From the NCBI RefSeq assembly GCF_039537585.1, contig NZ_BAABAU010000001.1, positions 2,272,703-2,336,702 of the forward strand: a stretch of DNA of 64,000 nucleotides. Reading direction: 5' to 3'. Shown piece by piece: positions 16,723 through 26,867 of the stretch; the first letter of the stretch is position 1, and every line of letters begins with the position of its first letter. Origin of the DNA: Frondihabitans peucedani. Lineage in GTDB: Bacteria > Actinomycetota > Actinomycetes > Actinomycetales > Microbacteriaceae. Both the position numbers and the translations under genes were made by a program. The notes under the pieces are model-generated. The model had not been told where the DNA came from. It saw only the letters and a program-made list of their open reading frames with translations, and ran no database searches.

Positions 16723-17688
16723 CTAGGCGGCGGGCCCGTGCGTCTCGACGGCGACGAGGGTGCCGTCGGCTCGGGCGATGTGGAGGACCGTGTACTCGGC
16801 TGTGCCGAGGTCGGAGTACCGACGGAGGTCGAGGCGGTGGCCGCCCTTGGTCTGCGCCGAGATCTCGCGGATGATCGCGGGCAGGACCGGCCCGTGGCTG
16901 CAGAGCACGGCGTTCACGCGCTTCTTGAGGCGCTTCTTGACGACGGAGGCGACGTCTTCGGTGCCGGCCTCGAAGGCGTCCTGGCTGATCGCGTCGGTCT
17001 GCTTGACCCCGACGTGCGACGCAAGCGACAGGGGTTCGACGGTCGCGAGGCAGCGCGCGGCGGTGCTCGCGATGATCCGCTCAGGATGCCAGGCGGCGAT
17101 TCCCGGGGCGATCGTCTTGGCCTGCTTGCGACCCGCCGGCTGCAGGGGCCGCGTGGCGTCGACGCCCTGCCACTCGGACGGCGCGAGCGCCTTGGCGTGC
17201 CGGAGGGCGACGAGCGCGAACGTGCGGGTCTGGTCGGCGGCGACGCGGTCGGCGAACCGGTCGAGCACCTCGGCGTCGCGCTCGTAGGTGAGCTGGTCGC
17301 GGGCCTTGGCGACCGGCACCCACTCGATCGCCTGGACCTCGCTGTTCGGCTTGAACGACCCTGCCTCGGCGAATGCCTCGTCGGTCACCTCGGCCGCCCA
17401 GTAGTGGACGACCTTGTCGCGGCCGCCGGGCAGGAGGTACTCGGCGGTGCCGAGCGGCGCCCCGAGGGTGATGCGGTAGCCGGTCTCCTCGAAGACCTCG
17501 CGCACGGCGGTCTGCGGCGTGGCCTCGCCAGGATCGACCTTGCCCTTCGGCAGCGACACGTCGTGGTTGTACTCCCGGTGGATCAGGAGGACCCGCACCC
17601 TGCCCTCGACGAGACGCCAGCACACGGCCCCCGCCGCCACGACGGTGCTCGCCCGCACGGTCGTCGTCTGTGGTCGCTTCGCCGTCAC
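16723..17688 (-). CDS. Nudix hydrolase fused to a histidine phosphatase domain (MutT1-like)
   Basis: A 321-residue two-domain protein. The N-terminal Nudix domain has the full box [25 protein letters not shown] (about residues 48-73). The C-terminal half is a histidine-phosphatase-like domain with LRHAKAL near residue 161, [14 protein letters not shown], and a late SHGPVLPAI. Mycobacterial MutT1 has this layout and hydrolyses 8-oxo-dGTP or diadenosine polyphosphates. The ATG overlaps the ppk1 stop (ATGA), so the two are made together. That linkage suggests a nucleotide or polyphosphate housekeeping role. Confidence 0.9.
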   Translation of the reverse strand: MTAKRPQTTTVRASTVVAAGAVCWRLVEGRVRVLLIHREYNHDVSLPKGKVDPGEATPQTAVREVFEETGYRITLGAPLGTAEYLLPGGRDKVVHYWAAEVTDEAFAEAGSFKPNSEVQAIEWVPVAKARDQLTYERDAEVLDRFADRVAADQTRTFALVALRHAKALAPSEWQGVDATRPLQPAGRKQAKTIAPGIAAWHPERIIASTAARCLATVEPLSLASHVGVKQTDAISQDAFEAGTEDVASVVKKRLKKRVNAVLCSHGPVLPAIIREISAQTKGGHRLDLRRYSDLGTAEYTVLHIARADGTLVAVETHGPAA

Positions 17689-19859
17689 CGGGTCGAACGC
17701 CTTCTCTTGCTGATCTGCCGCATGAGGCCGTCCTGCATGTCGGCGAGGCTCGTGCCGTCGTCGGCGTGCGCGTGGCGGACCCAGGTCTCGTCGGGCTCGA
17801 GGTGCCAGGAGGACGTCTCGGGCGACATGGCGAGATCGAACAGGGCGTCGATCTCGCGCAGGTGGTCTTCTTGCACGAGTCGCACCAGGACCTCGACGCG
17901 GCGGTCGAGGTTGCGGTGCATCATGTCGGCGCTCCCGATGTAGACCTGGGGGTCGCCGTCGTTGAGGAACGAGAACAGGCGCGAGTGCTCGAGGTAGCGG
18001 CCGAGGATGGAGCGCACGCGGATGTTCTCGCTGAGCCCGGGGAGCCCGGCCTTGAGAGAGCAGATGCCGCGCACCCAGATGTCGATCGGCACGCCGGCGT
18101 TGCTCGCGTGGTAGAGCGCGTCTATGATCTCCTCGTCGACCATCGAGTTGATCTTGATCCGGATGCCCGAGGGCTTGCCGGCGCGGGCGTTCTCGGCCTC
18201 GACGGCGATGCGCTTGACGAGGCCCTTGCGGAGGTGGAGTGGCGCGACGAGGAGGCGCTTGAACTTCTTCTCGATCGCGTAGCCCGACAGCTCGTTGAAC
18301 AGGCGGGTCACGTCTTTGCCGACCTGGTCGTCGGCGGTGAACAGGCCGAGGTCTTCGTAGATCCGGCTCGTCTTCGGGTTGTAGTTGCCCGTGCCGATGT
18401 GCGTGTAGTGGCGGAGCCTCCCGCCCTTCTCCTGGCGGATGACGAGCGCGAGCTTGCAGTGCGTCTTGAGGCCGACGAGGCCGTAGACCACGTGGACGCC
18501 GGCCTTCTCGAGCTTGCGGGCCCAGGTGATGTTGTTCTGCTCGTCGAAGCGCGCCTTGATCTCGACGAGGGCGAGCACCTGCTTGCCCGCCTCGGCCGCG
18601 TCGATCAGCGCCTCGATGATGGGGCTGTCGCCGGAGGTGCGGTAGAGGGTCTGCTTGATCGCCAGGACGTTGGGGTCGGTCGCGGCCTGCTCGAGGAACG
18701 CCTGGACGCTGGTCGCGAACGACTCGTAGGGGTGGTGCACGAGGACGTCGCGGCGCGCGATGCTCGCGAAGATGTCGGGCGGGGTGTTCGGCTCGGTCGG
18801 GAGCAGCTGCACGGCCGTGGTCGGCAGGTGCTTGGGGTAGTGCAGCTCGGGGCGCGCGATCTTGGCGACCTCGAAGAGGCCGGCCAGGTCGAGGGGGGCC
18901 GGGAGCCGGTACACCTCCTGGTCGGTGATGTCGAGCTCGCGGACGAGGAGCTCGAGCGTCACCGGGTCCATGTCTTCAGTGATCTCGAGCCGGATCGGCG
19001 GACCGAAGCGGCGCCGGAGCAGCTCCTTCTCGAGAGCCTGGATGAGGTTCTCCGACTCGTCCTCGTCGATCTCGACGTCTTCGTTGCGGGTGACGCGGAA
19101 GACGTGGTGCTCGTTGACCTCCATGCCCGGGAACAGGTCTTGGAGGTGGTTGGCGATCAGGTCTTCGAGGGGGATGAAGCGCAGGCGCCCGCTGTTGTCG
19201 TCGGGGAGCTGGACGAAGCGCGGCAGGACCTGCGGCACCTTGAGGCGCGCGAACTCCTGCTTCTCGGTCTTGGGGTTGCGGACCCGCACCGCGAGGTTGA
19301 GCGAGAGGCCGGAGATGTAGGGGAACGGGTGCGCCGGGTCGACGGCCAGCGGCATGAGCACGGGGAAGATCTGCGTCGAGAAGACGTCGTTCATCCGCTC
19401 GCGGTCGGCCTCGGCCAGGTCGGACCACATCTCGATGTGGATGCCGGCGGTGTCGAGGTCGGGCTTCACGGAGTGGCTGAACGCCCGCGCGTGGCGCTTC
19501 TGGAGCTCGTACGCCTTGGCGTTGATCGAGGCGAGGACGTCGACCGGAGCCCTGCCGACGTTCGTCGGCACGGCGAGGCCGGTGGCGATCCTGCGCTTGA
19601 GACCCGCGACGCGGACCATGAAGAACTCGTCGAGGTTGCTGGCGAAGATGGCCAGGAAGTTGGCGCGCTCGAGCAGCGGGGTCTCGGGGTCTTCGGCGAG
19701 CTCGAGGACCCGCTGGTTGAACGCCAGCCAGCTGATCTCGCGGTCGAGGTAGCGGTCGGCCGGGAGCGAGCCGTCGTCGTCGAACGTGACGATGTCGTCG
19801 AAGTCGTCGATCAGGTCGTTCGTGACGGCTGCGCCGTCGACGTATGCGTCGCTGTCCAT
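17685..19859 (-). CDS. ppk1: Polyphosphate kinase 1
   Basis: A 724-residue RNA-degradosome-type polyphosphate kinase that reversibly polymerises ATP gamma-phosphate into polyphosphate. The N-terminal domain begins [21 protein letters not shown]. The catalytic core includes [22 protein letters not shown], the phosphorylated-His segment [15 protein letters not shown] (about residue 468), [21 protein letters not shown] and the C-terminal [16 protein letters not shown]. It lies next to pst and mutT1, which fits a phosphate storage role. Confidence 0.97.
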   Translation of the reverse strand: MDSDAYVDGAAVTNDLIDDFDDIVTFDDDGSLPADRYLDREISWLAFNQRVLELAEDPETPLLERANFLAIFASNLDEFFMVRVAGLKRRIATGLAVPTNVGRAPVDVLASINAKAYELQKRHARAFSHSVKPDLDTAGIHIEMWSDLAEADRERMNDVFSTQIFPVLMPLAVDPAHPFPYISGLSLNLAVRVRNPKTEKQEFARLKVPQVLPRFVQLPDDNSGRLRFIPLEDLIANHLQDLFPGMEVNEHHVFRVTRNEDVEIDEDESENLIQALEKELLRRRFGPPIRLEITEDMDPVTLELLVRELDITDQEVYRLPAPLDLAGLFEVAKIARPELHYPKHLPTTAVQLLPTEPNTPPDIFASIARRDVLVHHPYESFATSVQAFLEQAATDPNVLAIKQTLYRTSGDSPIIEALIDAAEAGKQVLALVEIKARFDEQNNITWARKLEKAGVHVVYGLVGLKTHCKLALVIRQEKGGRLRHYTHIGTGNYNPKTSRIYEDLGLFTADDQVGKDVTRLFNELSGYAIEKKFKRLLVAPLHLRKGLVKRIAVEAENARAGKPSGIRIKINSMVDEEIIDALYHASNAGVPIDIWVRGICSLKAGLPGLSENIRVRSILGRYLEHSRLFSFLNDGDPQVYIGSADMMHRNLDRRVEVLVRLVQEDHLREIDALFDLAMSPETSSWHLEPDETWVRHAHADDGTSLADMQDGLMRQISKRRRSTR

Positions 19860-19944
19860 TGCTCAATCCTGCCACCCGGGCCGAGCCCGGCGGACCGTCC
19901 CGCGTGAACTGTTGGTAACTCCTGGAGCCCCGAGGGGCTGTGAG

Positions 19945-20160
19945 TCACTCCTCTTCTTTGAGCGCGAGGCCGATGGCGAAGAAGGTGGGGGCCCAGTGGC
20001 CGATGAAGATGCCCCAGCGGTCGGACTGGGCGCGGTCGTCCGACTTCTTGCCGCGCGACACGAGCCAGGCGAACAGGGCGATGACAATCGACGCGAAGCC
20101 GCCGATGTAGGCGTGCTCGCTGCGGAAGCCGAGGTCGTGGACGAATTTGATGGGATTCAT
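19945..20160 (-). CDS. Small two-segment membrane protein
   Basis: A 71-residue protein starting MNPIKFVHDLGFRSEHAYIGGF. It has one clear membrane helix (ASIVIALFAWLVS) and a second hydrophobic stretch near the C-terminus (GIFIGHWAPTFFAIGLAL) ending in KEEE. AGGAAG is 6 nt before the ATG. A start ten codons upstream is open but lacks a ribosome-binding site. No family function is known to me. It sits between ppk1 and mshD on the same strand. Confidence 0.8.
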   Translation of the reverse strand: MNPIKFVHDLGFRSEHAYIGGFASIVIALFAWLVSRGKKSDDRAQSDRWGIFIGHWAPTFFAIGLALKEEE

Positions 20161-20253
20161 GGGGCTTCCTGACGTCGAGTGGACCTTCACTCCACTCCCG
20201 CGGACCTGTGAGGGGGCCGGGCGTTGCGGAGACAGGCGGCCGAGCGGCTCGGG

Positions 20254-21123
20254 TCAGCGCGCGAGCGTGTACTGCACGTCGACTGCGTGGTCGGTGAATC
20301 CGCGGGCCGCGTAGAGGCGGAGCGCGGGGGCGTTGTCGCCCTCGACGTAGAGCGAGGCCGTCTCGAGACCGCGCTCGGCGAGGCGGTGGAGCCCCGCGTC
20401 GACCGCCAGGCCGCCGAGGTGCTGCCCCTGTCGCGCAGGATCGACGCCCACCGCGTAGAACTCGCCCGGTTCGCCGTGCTGGACCTTCAGCCAGCAGAAC
20501 GCCACGAGGTCGTCGCCGTGCCGGACGAGCAGGAAGTCGTCGGGGTCGAACCAGTCGTCGCCCTCGCGGGCCTCGAGGTCGAGGAGCGTGAGGGAGCCCT
20601 GCTCGGGGTGCGAGGCGAAGGCGCGGGCGTTGAGGTCGAGCCAGGCGGCCTCGTCGACGCCGGGACGGAACGGCCGGACCGAGACGCCGTCGGGGAGCGC
20701 GGGCGCGGGAGCGTCGGCGGCGACCGCTGCCCGCTGCTGCAGGAGGCGGCGCGTGGCCTCGAAGCCGAACGCGTCGGCCAGCCGGCGGGCACCGGGGTGG
20801 TCTCCGTGCGCCCAGATCGCGAGCGGCCCCTCGGTCACCTCGACGACCGTGCGGAGCAGGATCGTGCCGAGCCCGGCCCGCCGGACGGCCGGTCGCACGA
20901 CGAGCTCGGCCTCGCCCTGGTCGGGTCGCAGGATCGCGGCCGCGTCGCCGTCGCCCACGACCGTCGCCTGACCCGAGCGCGCGTCGACGAGCGCCTGGTC
21001 GGAGAACGGGGGAGTGCCGTCGTGCGCGGTCGCCTCGGCGGTCAGGGGCCGGAGCAGGTCGGCGGCCACCGCGCCGCTGCGGTCGGGGGCCCCGACATCG
21101 CTCGGACGGTCGGCGTCGGTCAC
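20254..21123 (-). CDS. mshD: Mycothiol synthase MshD
   Basis: A 289-residue protein of two tandem GNAT domains that acetylates Cys-GlcN-Ins in the last step of mycothiol synthesis. The N-terminal domain has [23 protein letters not shown]. The active C-terminal domain has [31 protein letters not shown] and the final [21 protein letters not shown]. The GTG start overlaps the glnR stop. The glnR-mshD adjacency is also found in mycobacteria, which supports the assignment and the actinobacterial origin. Confidence 0.94.
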   Translation of the reverse strand: MTDADRPSDVGAPDRSGAVAADLLRPLTAEATAHDGTPPFSDQALVDARSGQATVVGDGDAAAILRPDQGEAELVVRPAVRRAGLGTILLRTVVEVTEGPLAIWAHGDHPGARRLADAFGFEATRRLLQQRAAVAADAPAPALPDGVSVRPFRPGVDEAAWLDLNARAFASHPEQGSLTLLDLEAREGDDWFDPDDFLLVRHGDDLVAFCWLKVQHGEPGEFYAVGVDPARQGQHLGGLAVDAGLHRLAERGLETASLYVEGDNAPALRLYAARGFTDHAVDVQYTLAR

Positions 21124-21797
21124 TGCGGCCTCGGCTGGTCGTCGTCGTACACGTTGAAGCGGTAACCGACGTTCCGGACGGTGCCGATGAGCGACTCGAG
21201 GTCGCCGAGCTTCGCGCGGAGACGCCGCACGTGCACGTCGACGGTGCGGGTGCCGCCGAAGTAGTCGTAGCCCCACACCTCGCTCAGCAGCTGCTCGCGA
21301 GTGAAGACGCGCGACGGGTGCGTGGCGAAGAAGCGGAGGAGCTCGAACTCCTTGAAGGTGAGGTCGAGCGGGCGGCCGTGCACCTTGGCCGAGTAGCTGG
21401 CCTCGTCGATGACGACGCCGGAGGCCTGGATCTTGCTGCCCGACTGGCTCTGGGCGAGGCGCCCGGTGACGAGGCGGATCCGGGCGTCGACCTCGGCCGG
21501 ACCGGCCGACTCCAGGATGACGTCGTCGACGCCCCACTCGGAGTTCACCGCGGTCAGGCCGCCCTCGGTCAGGACGAGGACCAGCGGGACGGTCACGCCG
21601 GTCGTGCGGAGGATCTTGCAGAGCGCCTTCGCGCTGGCGAGGTCGGTACGCGCGTCGACGAAGATCAGATCGCTCGACGGGGCATTGACCAGGTGAGCGG
21701 GCTCGGCGGGGATCTGGCGGGTCCGGTGACTGAGCAGCGCTAGGGCCGGGAGCACGTCGGGCGTTGCGGCGGAGGTCAGGACCAAGAGCTGCGCCAC
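21120..21797 (-). CDS. glnR: Orphan OmpR-type regulator GlnR
   Basis: A 225-residue response-regulator-like protein. The receiver is atypical ([21 protein letters not shown], then [16 protein letters not shown]) and no cognate kinase is nearby, as known for GlnR, which acts without phosphorylation. The winged-helix output domain reads [54 protein letters not shown]. GlnR is the global nitrogen regulator of many actinobacteria. GGAGGT lies only 3 nt from the chosen GTG, so the exact start is slightly uncertain. Confidence 0.9.
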   Translation of the reverse strand: MAQLLVLTSAATPDVLPALALLSHRTRQIPAEPAHLVNAPSSDLIFVDARTDLASAKALCKILRTTGVTVPLVLVLTEGGLTAVNSEWGVDDVILESAGPAEVDARIRLVTGRLAQSQSGSKIQASGVVIDEASYSAKVHGRPLDLTFKEFELLRFFATHPSRVFTREQLLSEVWGYDYFGGTRTVDVHVRRLRAKLGDLESLIGTVRNVGYRFNVYDDDQPRPQ

Positions 21798-21902
21798 ACG
21801 ACCTCCAGTAGATGGACTTTCGGCGATTCTACCGGTACAGCGAATTCGCCCCGCTAACCCTAGCGGGTGGGCAACGGCTGCCGCGTAGGGGATGATGAAC
21901 CC

Positions 21903-22184
21903 GTGGAGACCAAGACCAGACGAGAGCGACTGCGCCTCGCGACGACCCTGCCGGTGTGGTTCGCGGCGGTCGTCGGCGCCGTCGTCGTCGGCGTCACGAC
22001 GCACGGAGACAGCTTCCTGGTGTGGCTGCCGCTGGTCCTCGGCGCCACGATCCTCCTGACCTTCTGCGTCCAGCTCGCGACCCGCGAGAAAGACGGCCTC
22101 GTCGACCGCGCGATGCTCAGCCTCGCCGGCAGCCTGGTCGTCCTGGGGCTCGCCACGGGCATCCTGTCTCTGCTCTCGCTCTGA
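21903..22184 (+). CDS. Small integral membrane protein
   Basis: A 93-residue protein with a basic N-terminus ([11 protein letters not shown]) and three hydrophobic segments ([59 protein letters not shown]). A GATGAT hexamer ends 6 nt before the GTG, matching the leaderless layout used elsewhere. It diverges from glnR. No function can be assigned. An ATG twelve codons upstream is open but less likely. Confidence 0.75.
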   Translation: METKTRRERLRLATTLPVWFAAVVGAVVVGVTTHGDSFLVWLPLVLGATILLTFCVQLATREKDGLVDRAMLSLAGSLVVLGLATGILSLLSL

Positions 22185-22207
22185 AGTCCGAGAGGTAAGC
22201 TCTCTCC

Positions 22208-22324
22208 ATGGACTCGCTGCTCCCCCTCGAGATGTTCTACATCGGCCTGCTCGTGCTGGCCTCCCTCTGCATCGCCTTCGTGGCCGTGACCGTCCTGGTC
22301 AAGCTGTTCAAGGGCCAGCGCTAG
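22208..22324 (+). CDS. 38-residue single-pass membrane peptide
   Basis: A very short open frame reading [20 protein letters not shown], then a Cys and a hydrophobic run ending KLFKGQR. It is a single transmembrane helix with a basic cytosolic tail. TAAGCT ends exactly 6 nt before the ATG, and the stop is 6 bases before the nitrobindin gene, so it is probably the first gene of that operon. It is too small for family assignment, but promoter and spacing support it. Confidence 0.7.
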   Translation: MDSLLPLEMFYIGLLVLASLCIAFVAVTVLVKLFKGQR

Positions 22325-22330
22325 ACCTCC

Positions 22331-22936
22331 ATGATCGAGATCCCCACCGATCTCCCGGCAGAGATCGTCCCTCTGTCGTGGCTCCTGGGCGTCTGGGAGG
22401 GCACCGGGGTCGTCGACTACAAGGTCGGCGACGACGACGAGTCGCGTCGCACCCACGAGTTCGGCCAGCGCGTGAGCTTCAGCCACGACGGCCTGCCGTT
22501 CCTCAACTACAGCTCGTACTCGTGGCTCCTCGACGAGAAGCACACGCCGCTCGCCAGCGAGACCGGGTACTGGCGGCTCGACCGTCCCGCCGAGGAGGGC
22601 GATCGCGGCCCGGGCATGCTGCCGGGAGTCGGCGTCCAGCCGTTCACGACGCCGCGCGCCGTCGAGATCCTGCGGACCCCCGACGACGGCTTCAACATCG
22701 AGGTGTCGCTCGTGCACCCCTCGGGCGTCAACGAGCTCTATCTCGGTCGGGTGAAGGGTCCGCGCATCGACCTCGCCACCGACGCGGTGCTCCGCTCGAG
22801 CAACGCGAAGGAGTACTCGGCCGCCACCCGCATGTACGGGCTGGTCGAGAACCACCTGCTCTGGGCCTGGGACATCGCCGCCTACGGCAACGAGCTCCGC
22901 ACCCACGCGTCGGGGCGGCTCGCCCGTGTCGACTGA
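22331..22936 (+). CDS. Nitrobindin-like heme/fatty-acid-binding family protein
   Basis: A 201-residue ten-stranded beta-barrel of the DUF1794/nitrobindin family. The family's GxWxGxG motif appears as GVWEGTG (residues 20-26), and the C-terminal axial-His region corresponds to TRMYGLVENHLLWAWDIAAYGNEL. Characterised members bind heme b and isomerise peroxynitrite. The stop lies inside the next gene (11-base overlap), indicating coupled translation with ygfZ. Both belong to metal/redox maintenance. Confidence 0.88.
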   Translation: MIEIPTDLPAEIVPLSWLLGVWEGTGVVDYKVGDDDESRRTHEFGQRVSFSHDGLPFLNYSSYSWLLDEKHTPLASETGYWRLDRPAEEGDRGPGMLPGVGVQPFTTPRAVEILRTPDDGFNIEVSLVHPSGVNELYLGRVKGPRIDLATDAVLRSSNAKEYSAATRMYGLVENHLLWAWDIAAYGNELRTHASGRLARVD

Positions 22937-24044
22937 CGACCGCACGCCCTTCGCAGCGCGACCGGGCTTCGTACTCGACGAGGCGACCGGCGTCGCGTCC
23001 CACTACGGCAACCCCCTGATCGAGCAGCGGTCGCTGAGCGCAGGATCCTCCGTGGTCCAGGTGCCGTCGAGAGGCATCGTCACGGTCACCGGGCCCGACC
23101 GCCTGTCGTGGCTCGACTCGCTGACCAGCCAGTCGCTCAAGCGCCTCGCCCCCGGCATCTCCACCGAGACGCTCCTGCTCGACCCCTCCGGCCGCGTCGA
23201 GCACGCCGCCGGCGTCCTCGACGACGGCGAGACCGCCTGGCTCCTCGTCGAGGCGGCCTCGGCCGAGCCGCTCGCCGCGTGGCTCGACCGCATGCGCTTC
23301 ATGCTCCGCGTCGAGGTCGCCGACCGCAGCGCCGACCTCGCCGTGCTCGGGTCGTTCGCCGACCTGTCGCTGCCGGCCGCCGATCCTGCGGGCGTCCCGC
23401 TCGTCTGGGTCGACCCGTGGCGGGAGGTCGCCGTCGGGGGAGTCTCGTACGCCGACGAGGCCTCGCACCCCGGTGCCGACTGGACCTACCGCGAGACCCT
23501 CGTCACCGCCGAGGGCCTGGCCGCCGTCGCCGCCTCCGAGATCCCCGCTGGGGGTGCGCTCGCCCTCGAGGCGCTCCGCATCGCGGCCTGGCGTCCGCGG
23601 CTCGGCACCGAGACCGACGAGCGGACGATCCCGCACGAGCTCGACTGGCTGCGGAGCGCGGTGCACCTCGACAAGGGCTGCTACCGCGGGCAGGAGACGG
23701 TCGCGAAGGTCCACAACCTCGGACACCCGCCGAGGCGGCTCGTCCTGCTCCACCTCGACGGGTCCGACAACGTGCTGCCGGCCCACGGTGCCGAGGTCTC
23801 GGCCGTGAGCGCGAAGCTCGGCGAGACCGTCGTGGTCGGCGAGGTCACCTCGAGCGCCGTCCACTACGAGCTGGGGCCGATCGCGCTGGCCGTCATCAAG
23901 CGGAGCGTCCCCGTCGACGCCCCTCTGACGGTGCTGGCCGACGACACCGTGGTCGCGGCCGCGCAGGAGGTCGTCGTGCCGCCGGAGGCCGGTGCTGCGG
24001 CGGGCGTCCCCCGCCTCCCGCGCCTGGGCGGCGTCCGGCGCTGA
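22926..24044 (+). CDS. ygfZ: Folate-binding YgfZ family protein
   Basis: A 372-residue GcvT-like protein with the diagnostic motif KGCYRGQE near residue 248. YgfZ proteins use tetrahydrofolate in repair or assembly of certain Fe-S enzymes. The N-terminal segment GPDRLSWLDSLTSQSLKRLAPG and the barrel region RRLVLLHLDGSDN are also typical. The GTG start overlaps the nitrobindin gene. The C-terminus has an Ala/Val-rich extension. Confidence 0.92.
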   Translation: MSTDDRTPFAARPGFVLDEATGVASHYGNPLIEQRSLSAGSSVVQVPSRGIVTVTGPDRLSWLDSLTSQSLKRLAPGISTETLLLDPSGRVEHAAGVLDDGETAWLLVEAASAEPLAAWLDRMRFMLRVEVADRSADLAVLGSFADLSLPAADPAGVPLVWVDPWREVAVGGVSYADEASHPGADWTYRETLVTAEGLAAVAASEIPAGGALALEALRIAAWRPRLGTETDERTIPHELDWLRSAVHLDKGCYRGQETVAKVHNLGHPPRRLVLLHLDGSDNVLPAHGAEVSAVSAKLGETVVVGEVTSSAVHYELGPIALAVIKRSVPVDAPLTVLADDTVVAAAQEVVVPPEAGAAAGVPRLPRLGGVRR

Positions 24045-24045
24045 G

Positions 24046-25128
24046 GTGAGTCCCGGCCCGGGCCTCGCCGCGTTCGACGTCCGGCAGGCCCTCGAGCGCG
24101 TCCGCACGTCTCTGCCGGCGGTCGTCCAGATCGTGCTGGCCGCCGGCATCGCCTACTCGATCGGCCGCTTCGGATTCGGGCACGCCGCTCCCGTGCTCGC
24201 CGTCACCGTGACGATCTCCTCGCTCGGCTTCGCTCGCGACGCCAGGCCCCGACGGGTCCTCGAGAACGCGGTCGGCGTCGTGACCGGCATCGCGCTCAGC
24301 GAGCTCCTGCTGCTCGTGATCGGCAAGGGGTTCTGGCAGTTCGGGGTGGTGCTGTTCGCCGCCCTCGTGATCGCGCGGTTCTTCTCGGCGAGCAGCGCGT
24401 TCGCGGTCGCGGCGGCGACGCAGTCGATGTTCGTGATGCTGCTGCCCGATCCTGCCGGGGGTCCGTTCACCCGCTCCCTCGACGGTCTCGCCGGGGGCGT
24501 CGTCGCCCTCGTGATCACGGCGCTCGTGCCCCGCGACCCGGTCGGGCTCGCCCGCGCCGACGCCCGGCGCCTCTTCGCCGAGCTCGAGCCCGCGCTGGCC
24601 TCGCTCGTGCTGGCGCTGCGGCACGACGACGTCCGCCAGGCCGACGCGGCGCTCGACCGGCTCCGCGCGACGCAGCCGCTGCTCGACGACTGGGCGGCCA
24701 CGCTCGAGACGGCGGTCTCGGTGTCTCGGCTGTCGCCGTTCCTCCGGCGGAGGCTCCCGGTCGTCGCGGGGGAGGCCGTGATCCTGCGCTATCTCGACCT
24801 CGCGGTCAGGAACCTGCGGGTGGTCGCACGCCGGATCGACACGACCATCGGCGACGGCCGCCGCCGGCCCGAGCTGGCCGACCTCGTGGCGGGCATCGCG
24901 GCGGCGGTCGAGGTGCTCGGGAGGTCGTTCGTCTCGGTCGAGCACCGGCCGACCGCCCAGGACGCCCTCGTCGCCGTCGCCCGGCGGCTCGATCCGGCCG
25001 TCGTGCTGCCCGGGGCTCCCGTGAGCGAGACGGTGCTCGTGCTGATGCTGCGGCCGCTCGTGATCGACCTGCTGATGGCGACGGGCCTGCCGCACGACGA
25101 CGCGAGGTCGCGTCTCGCGCCGGTCTAG
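24046..25128 (+). CDS. FUSC-family membrane protein
   Basis: A 360-residue protein with an N-terminal membrane half (VVQIVLAAGIAYSIGRFGFGHAAPVLAVTVTISSLGFA, then several more helices) and a cytosolic helical half. This matches the FUSC/aromatic-acid-exporter-like family, with PRRVLENAVGVVTGIALSELL as a conserved block. Family members are thought to export aromatic acids or similar compounds; the substrate here is unknown. The GTG is 1 base after the ygfZ stop, so the protein is encoded in the same operon. Confidence 0.82.
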   Translation: MSPGPGLAAFDVRQALERVRTSLPAVVQIVLAAGIAYSIGRFGFGHAAPVLAVTVTISSLGFARDARPRRVLENAVGVVTGIALSELLLLVIGKGFWQFGVVLFAALVIARFFSASSAFAVAAATQSMFVMLLPDPAGGPFTRSLDGLAGGVVALVITALVPRDPVGLARADARRLFAELEPALASLVLALRHDDVRQADAALDRLRATQPLLDDWAATLETAVSVSRLSPFLRRRLPVVAGEAVILRYLDLAVRNLRVVARRIDTTIGDGRRRPELADLVAGIAAAVEVLGRSFVSVEHRPTAQDALVAVARRLDPAVVLPGAPVSETVLVLMLRPLVIDLLMATGLPHDDARSRLAPV

Positions 25129-25132
25129 CCAC

Positions 25133-25185
25133 GCCGTCCGACTCCGCCGTCCGACTCCGCCGTTCCGACCCAGCCGTCCGACTCG
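25133..25185. repeat. Four copies of a 13-bp tandem repeat
   Basis: GCCGTCCGACTCC occurs twice exactly, then once with an inserted T (14 bp), then once more ending in G. It is noncoding and lies between two convergent genes. It is probably replication slippage. Confidence 0.7.
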
Positions 25186-25191
25186 CTCGAG

Positions 25192-25983
25192 CTACGACAG
25201 CGGCGCGACCGCCCGCCACGGCACGGTGATCTCGCCGAGCCGCCACCTCGACCGCCCGTGCAGCACCGGCCACCCCTCGTCGCGGAGCGCCGACACCGTC
25301 GCCACCCACCGCTGCACCGGCGAGTACACGGCGAGGCCGGCGTTGTACCGCCAGTGCCGGTCGAGGTCGCGGAGGAACGCGTGCACCGGCTCGCCCTCCA
25401 CGTTGTGGTGGATCAACGCCTTCGGCAGCCGCTCCGCCACGATCGACGGCGACTCCAGCGACGCCAGCCGCAGAGAGGCGGTGAACGTCTGCGGCCCTTC
25501 GGCGGTGACGTCGACCCAGCTCGCGACCCGGCCGACCTCGTTGCAGGTGCCCTCGACGAGCACCCCGCCGGGTGCGAGCCGCGAGGTCATGAGCGCCCAG
25601 CTCTCGGCGACCTCCGACTCGTCGTACTGGCGCAGGACGTTCAGCGCCCGGATCACGGCCGGCCGCCGCCCCGCCCGCTCGTCGGCGGGCGCCAGCGGCA
25701 CCTCGAACCCGCCGAGACGGAACGAGACGCCCGGCACCGCCGACAGCGACGCCAGAGCGACGCGCGACGGCTCGATCTCGATGCCGACGACCTCCACGTC
25801 CGGCCGGATCCTCGCCAGCCGGTGGTGCAGCTCGAGCGGGGTCGTGGCGCTGGCCCCGTAGCCCAGGTCGACGACGAGCGGGTCGGCGGCGTGCCGGAAC
25901 GCAGGATGCGAGGCGATCCAGCGGTCGATCCGGCGGAGCCGGTTGGTGCCCGTGGTTCCGCGGGTGACCTGGCCGATGGGCAT
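25192..25983 (-). CDS. Class I SAM-dependent methyltransferase-like protein
   Basis: A 263-residue protein with a Rossmann methyltransferase core: motif I is DPLVVDLGYGASATTPLELHHRL and an acidic strand-2 residue is in VEVVGIEIEPSRV. The next motif region reads IRALNVLRQYDESEVAESWALMTSRLAPGGVLVEGTCNE. The substrate is not evident; the C-terminal HRHWRYNAG-like part is family-specific. It diverges from gpmA across 48 bases. A large upstream extension of this frame is a shadow of gpmA. Confidence 0.82.
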   Translation of the reverse strand: MPIGQVTRGTTGTNRLRRIDRWIASHPAFRHAADPLVVDLGYGASATTPLELHHRLARIRPDVEVVGIEIEPSRVALASLSAVPGVSFRLGGFEVPLAPADERAGRRPAVIRALNVLRQYDESEVAESWALMTSRLAPGGVLVEGTCNEVGRVASWVDVTAEGPQTFTASLRLASLESPSIVAERLPKALIHHNVEGEPVHAFLRDLDRHWRYNAGLAVYSPVQRWVATVSALRDEGWPVLHGRSRWRLGEITVPWRAVAPLS

Positions 25984-26031
25984 GGAGCAAGTCAAGCATC
26001 CCGCCGGAGGGCCCGGCGATAGGATCGCAGC

Positions 26032-26775
26032 ATGACTTCGACCCTCATCCTCCTCCGGCACGGCAACAGCGAGTGGAACCAGAAGAACCTCTTCACCGGG
26101 TGGGTCGACGTCCGCCTGAGCGAGGTCGGGCGCGGCGAGGCCAAGCGCGCCGGCGAGCTGCTGCGCGACTCCGGCCTGAAGCCCGAGATCCTCTACACGT
26201 CGCTCCTCACGCGCGCCATCCAGACCGCCGACCTCGCCCTCGAGGAGGCCGACCGCCTCTGGATCCCGGTCAAGCGCTCGTGGCGCCTCAACGAGCGCCA
26301 CTACGGCGCGCTGCAGGGCAAAGACAAGGCTCAGACGCTCGAGGAGTACGGCCCCGAGCAGTTCCAGACCTGGCGTCGCTCGTTCGACGTGCCGCCGCCC
26401 GTCCTCGACGACGACAGCGAGTGGTCGCAGGCGCACGACGAGCGCTACGCCGACCTCGGTGCGGACGCCCCGCGCACGGAGTCGCTGAAGCTCGTGATCG
26501 AGCGCATGCTGCCCTACTGGGAGAGCGACATCACCAAAGACCTCGCGGCCGGGAAGACGGTGCTCGTCACCGCCCACGGCAACTCGCTCCGCGCTCTCGT
26601 GAAGCACCTCGACGGCATCTCCGACGACGACATCGCCGAGCTCAACATCCCGACCGGCATCCCGCTCGTCTACGAGCTCGACGACGACTTCCGTCCGACG
26701 GGGCCGGCGGCCTACCTCGACCCCGAGGCTGCTGCCGCCGGGGCTGCTGCGGTGGCCGCCCAGGGCAAGAAGTAG
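26032..26775 (+). CDS. gpmA: 2,3-bisphosphoglycerate-dependent phosphoglycerate mutase
   Basis: A 247-residue glycolytic enzyme interconverting 3- and 2-phosphoglycerate. Phospho-His motif [18 protein letters not shown] is near residue 10, [23 protein letters not shown] is central, and the second His lies in [17 protein letters not shown]. The Ala/Gly-rich C-terminal tail is normal for the group. TAGGAT ends 6 nt before the ATG, so the mRNA is leaderless. In mycobacteria this gene neighbours senX3-regX3; here they are 13 kb apart. Confidence 0.96.
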   Translation: MTSTLILLRHGNSEWNQKNLFTGWVDVRLSEVGRGEAKRAGELLRDSGLKPEILYTSLLTRAIQTADLALEEADRLWIPVKRSWRLNERHYGALQGKDKAQTLEEYGPEQFQTWRRSFDVPPPVLDDDSEWSQAHDERYADLGADAPRTESLKLVIERMLPYWESDITKDLAAGKTVLVTAHGNSLRALVKHLDGISDDDIAELNIPTGIPLVYELDDDFRPTGPAAYLDPEAAAAGAAAVAAQGKK

Positions 26776-26816
26776 CCGGAGCCCCCCCGGAGTCCCTCCT
26801 CCTGCGCCCCTTGTCT

Positions 26817-26838
26817 TTGTCGCAGACACTTGCGACAA
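26817..26838. promoter_or_regulatory. Candidate GntR (YtrA-type) operator
   Basis: A perfect inverted repeat, TTGTCGCA-GACACT-TGCGACAA, lies 29 bp upstream of the membrane-protein ATG and ahead of the GntR gene in the same operon. It sits within an unusually A/T-containing promoter stretch. The symmetry and position fit an autoregulatory GntR operator. Confidence 0.7.
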
Positions 26839-26867
26839 TAGGCAGTACAAAAACAGGGGGTCCGGTG

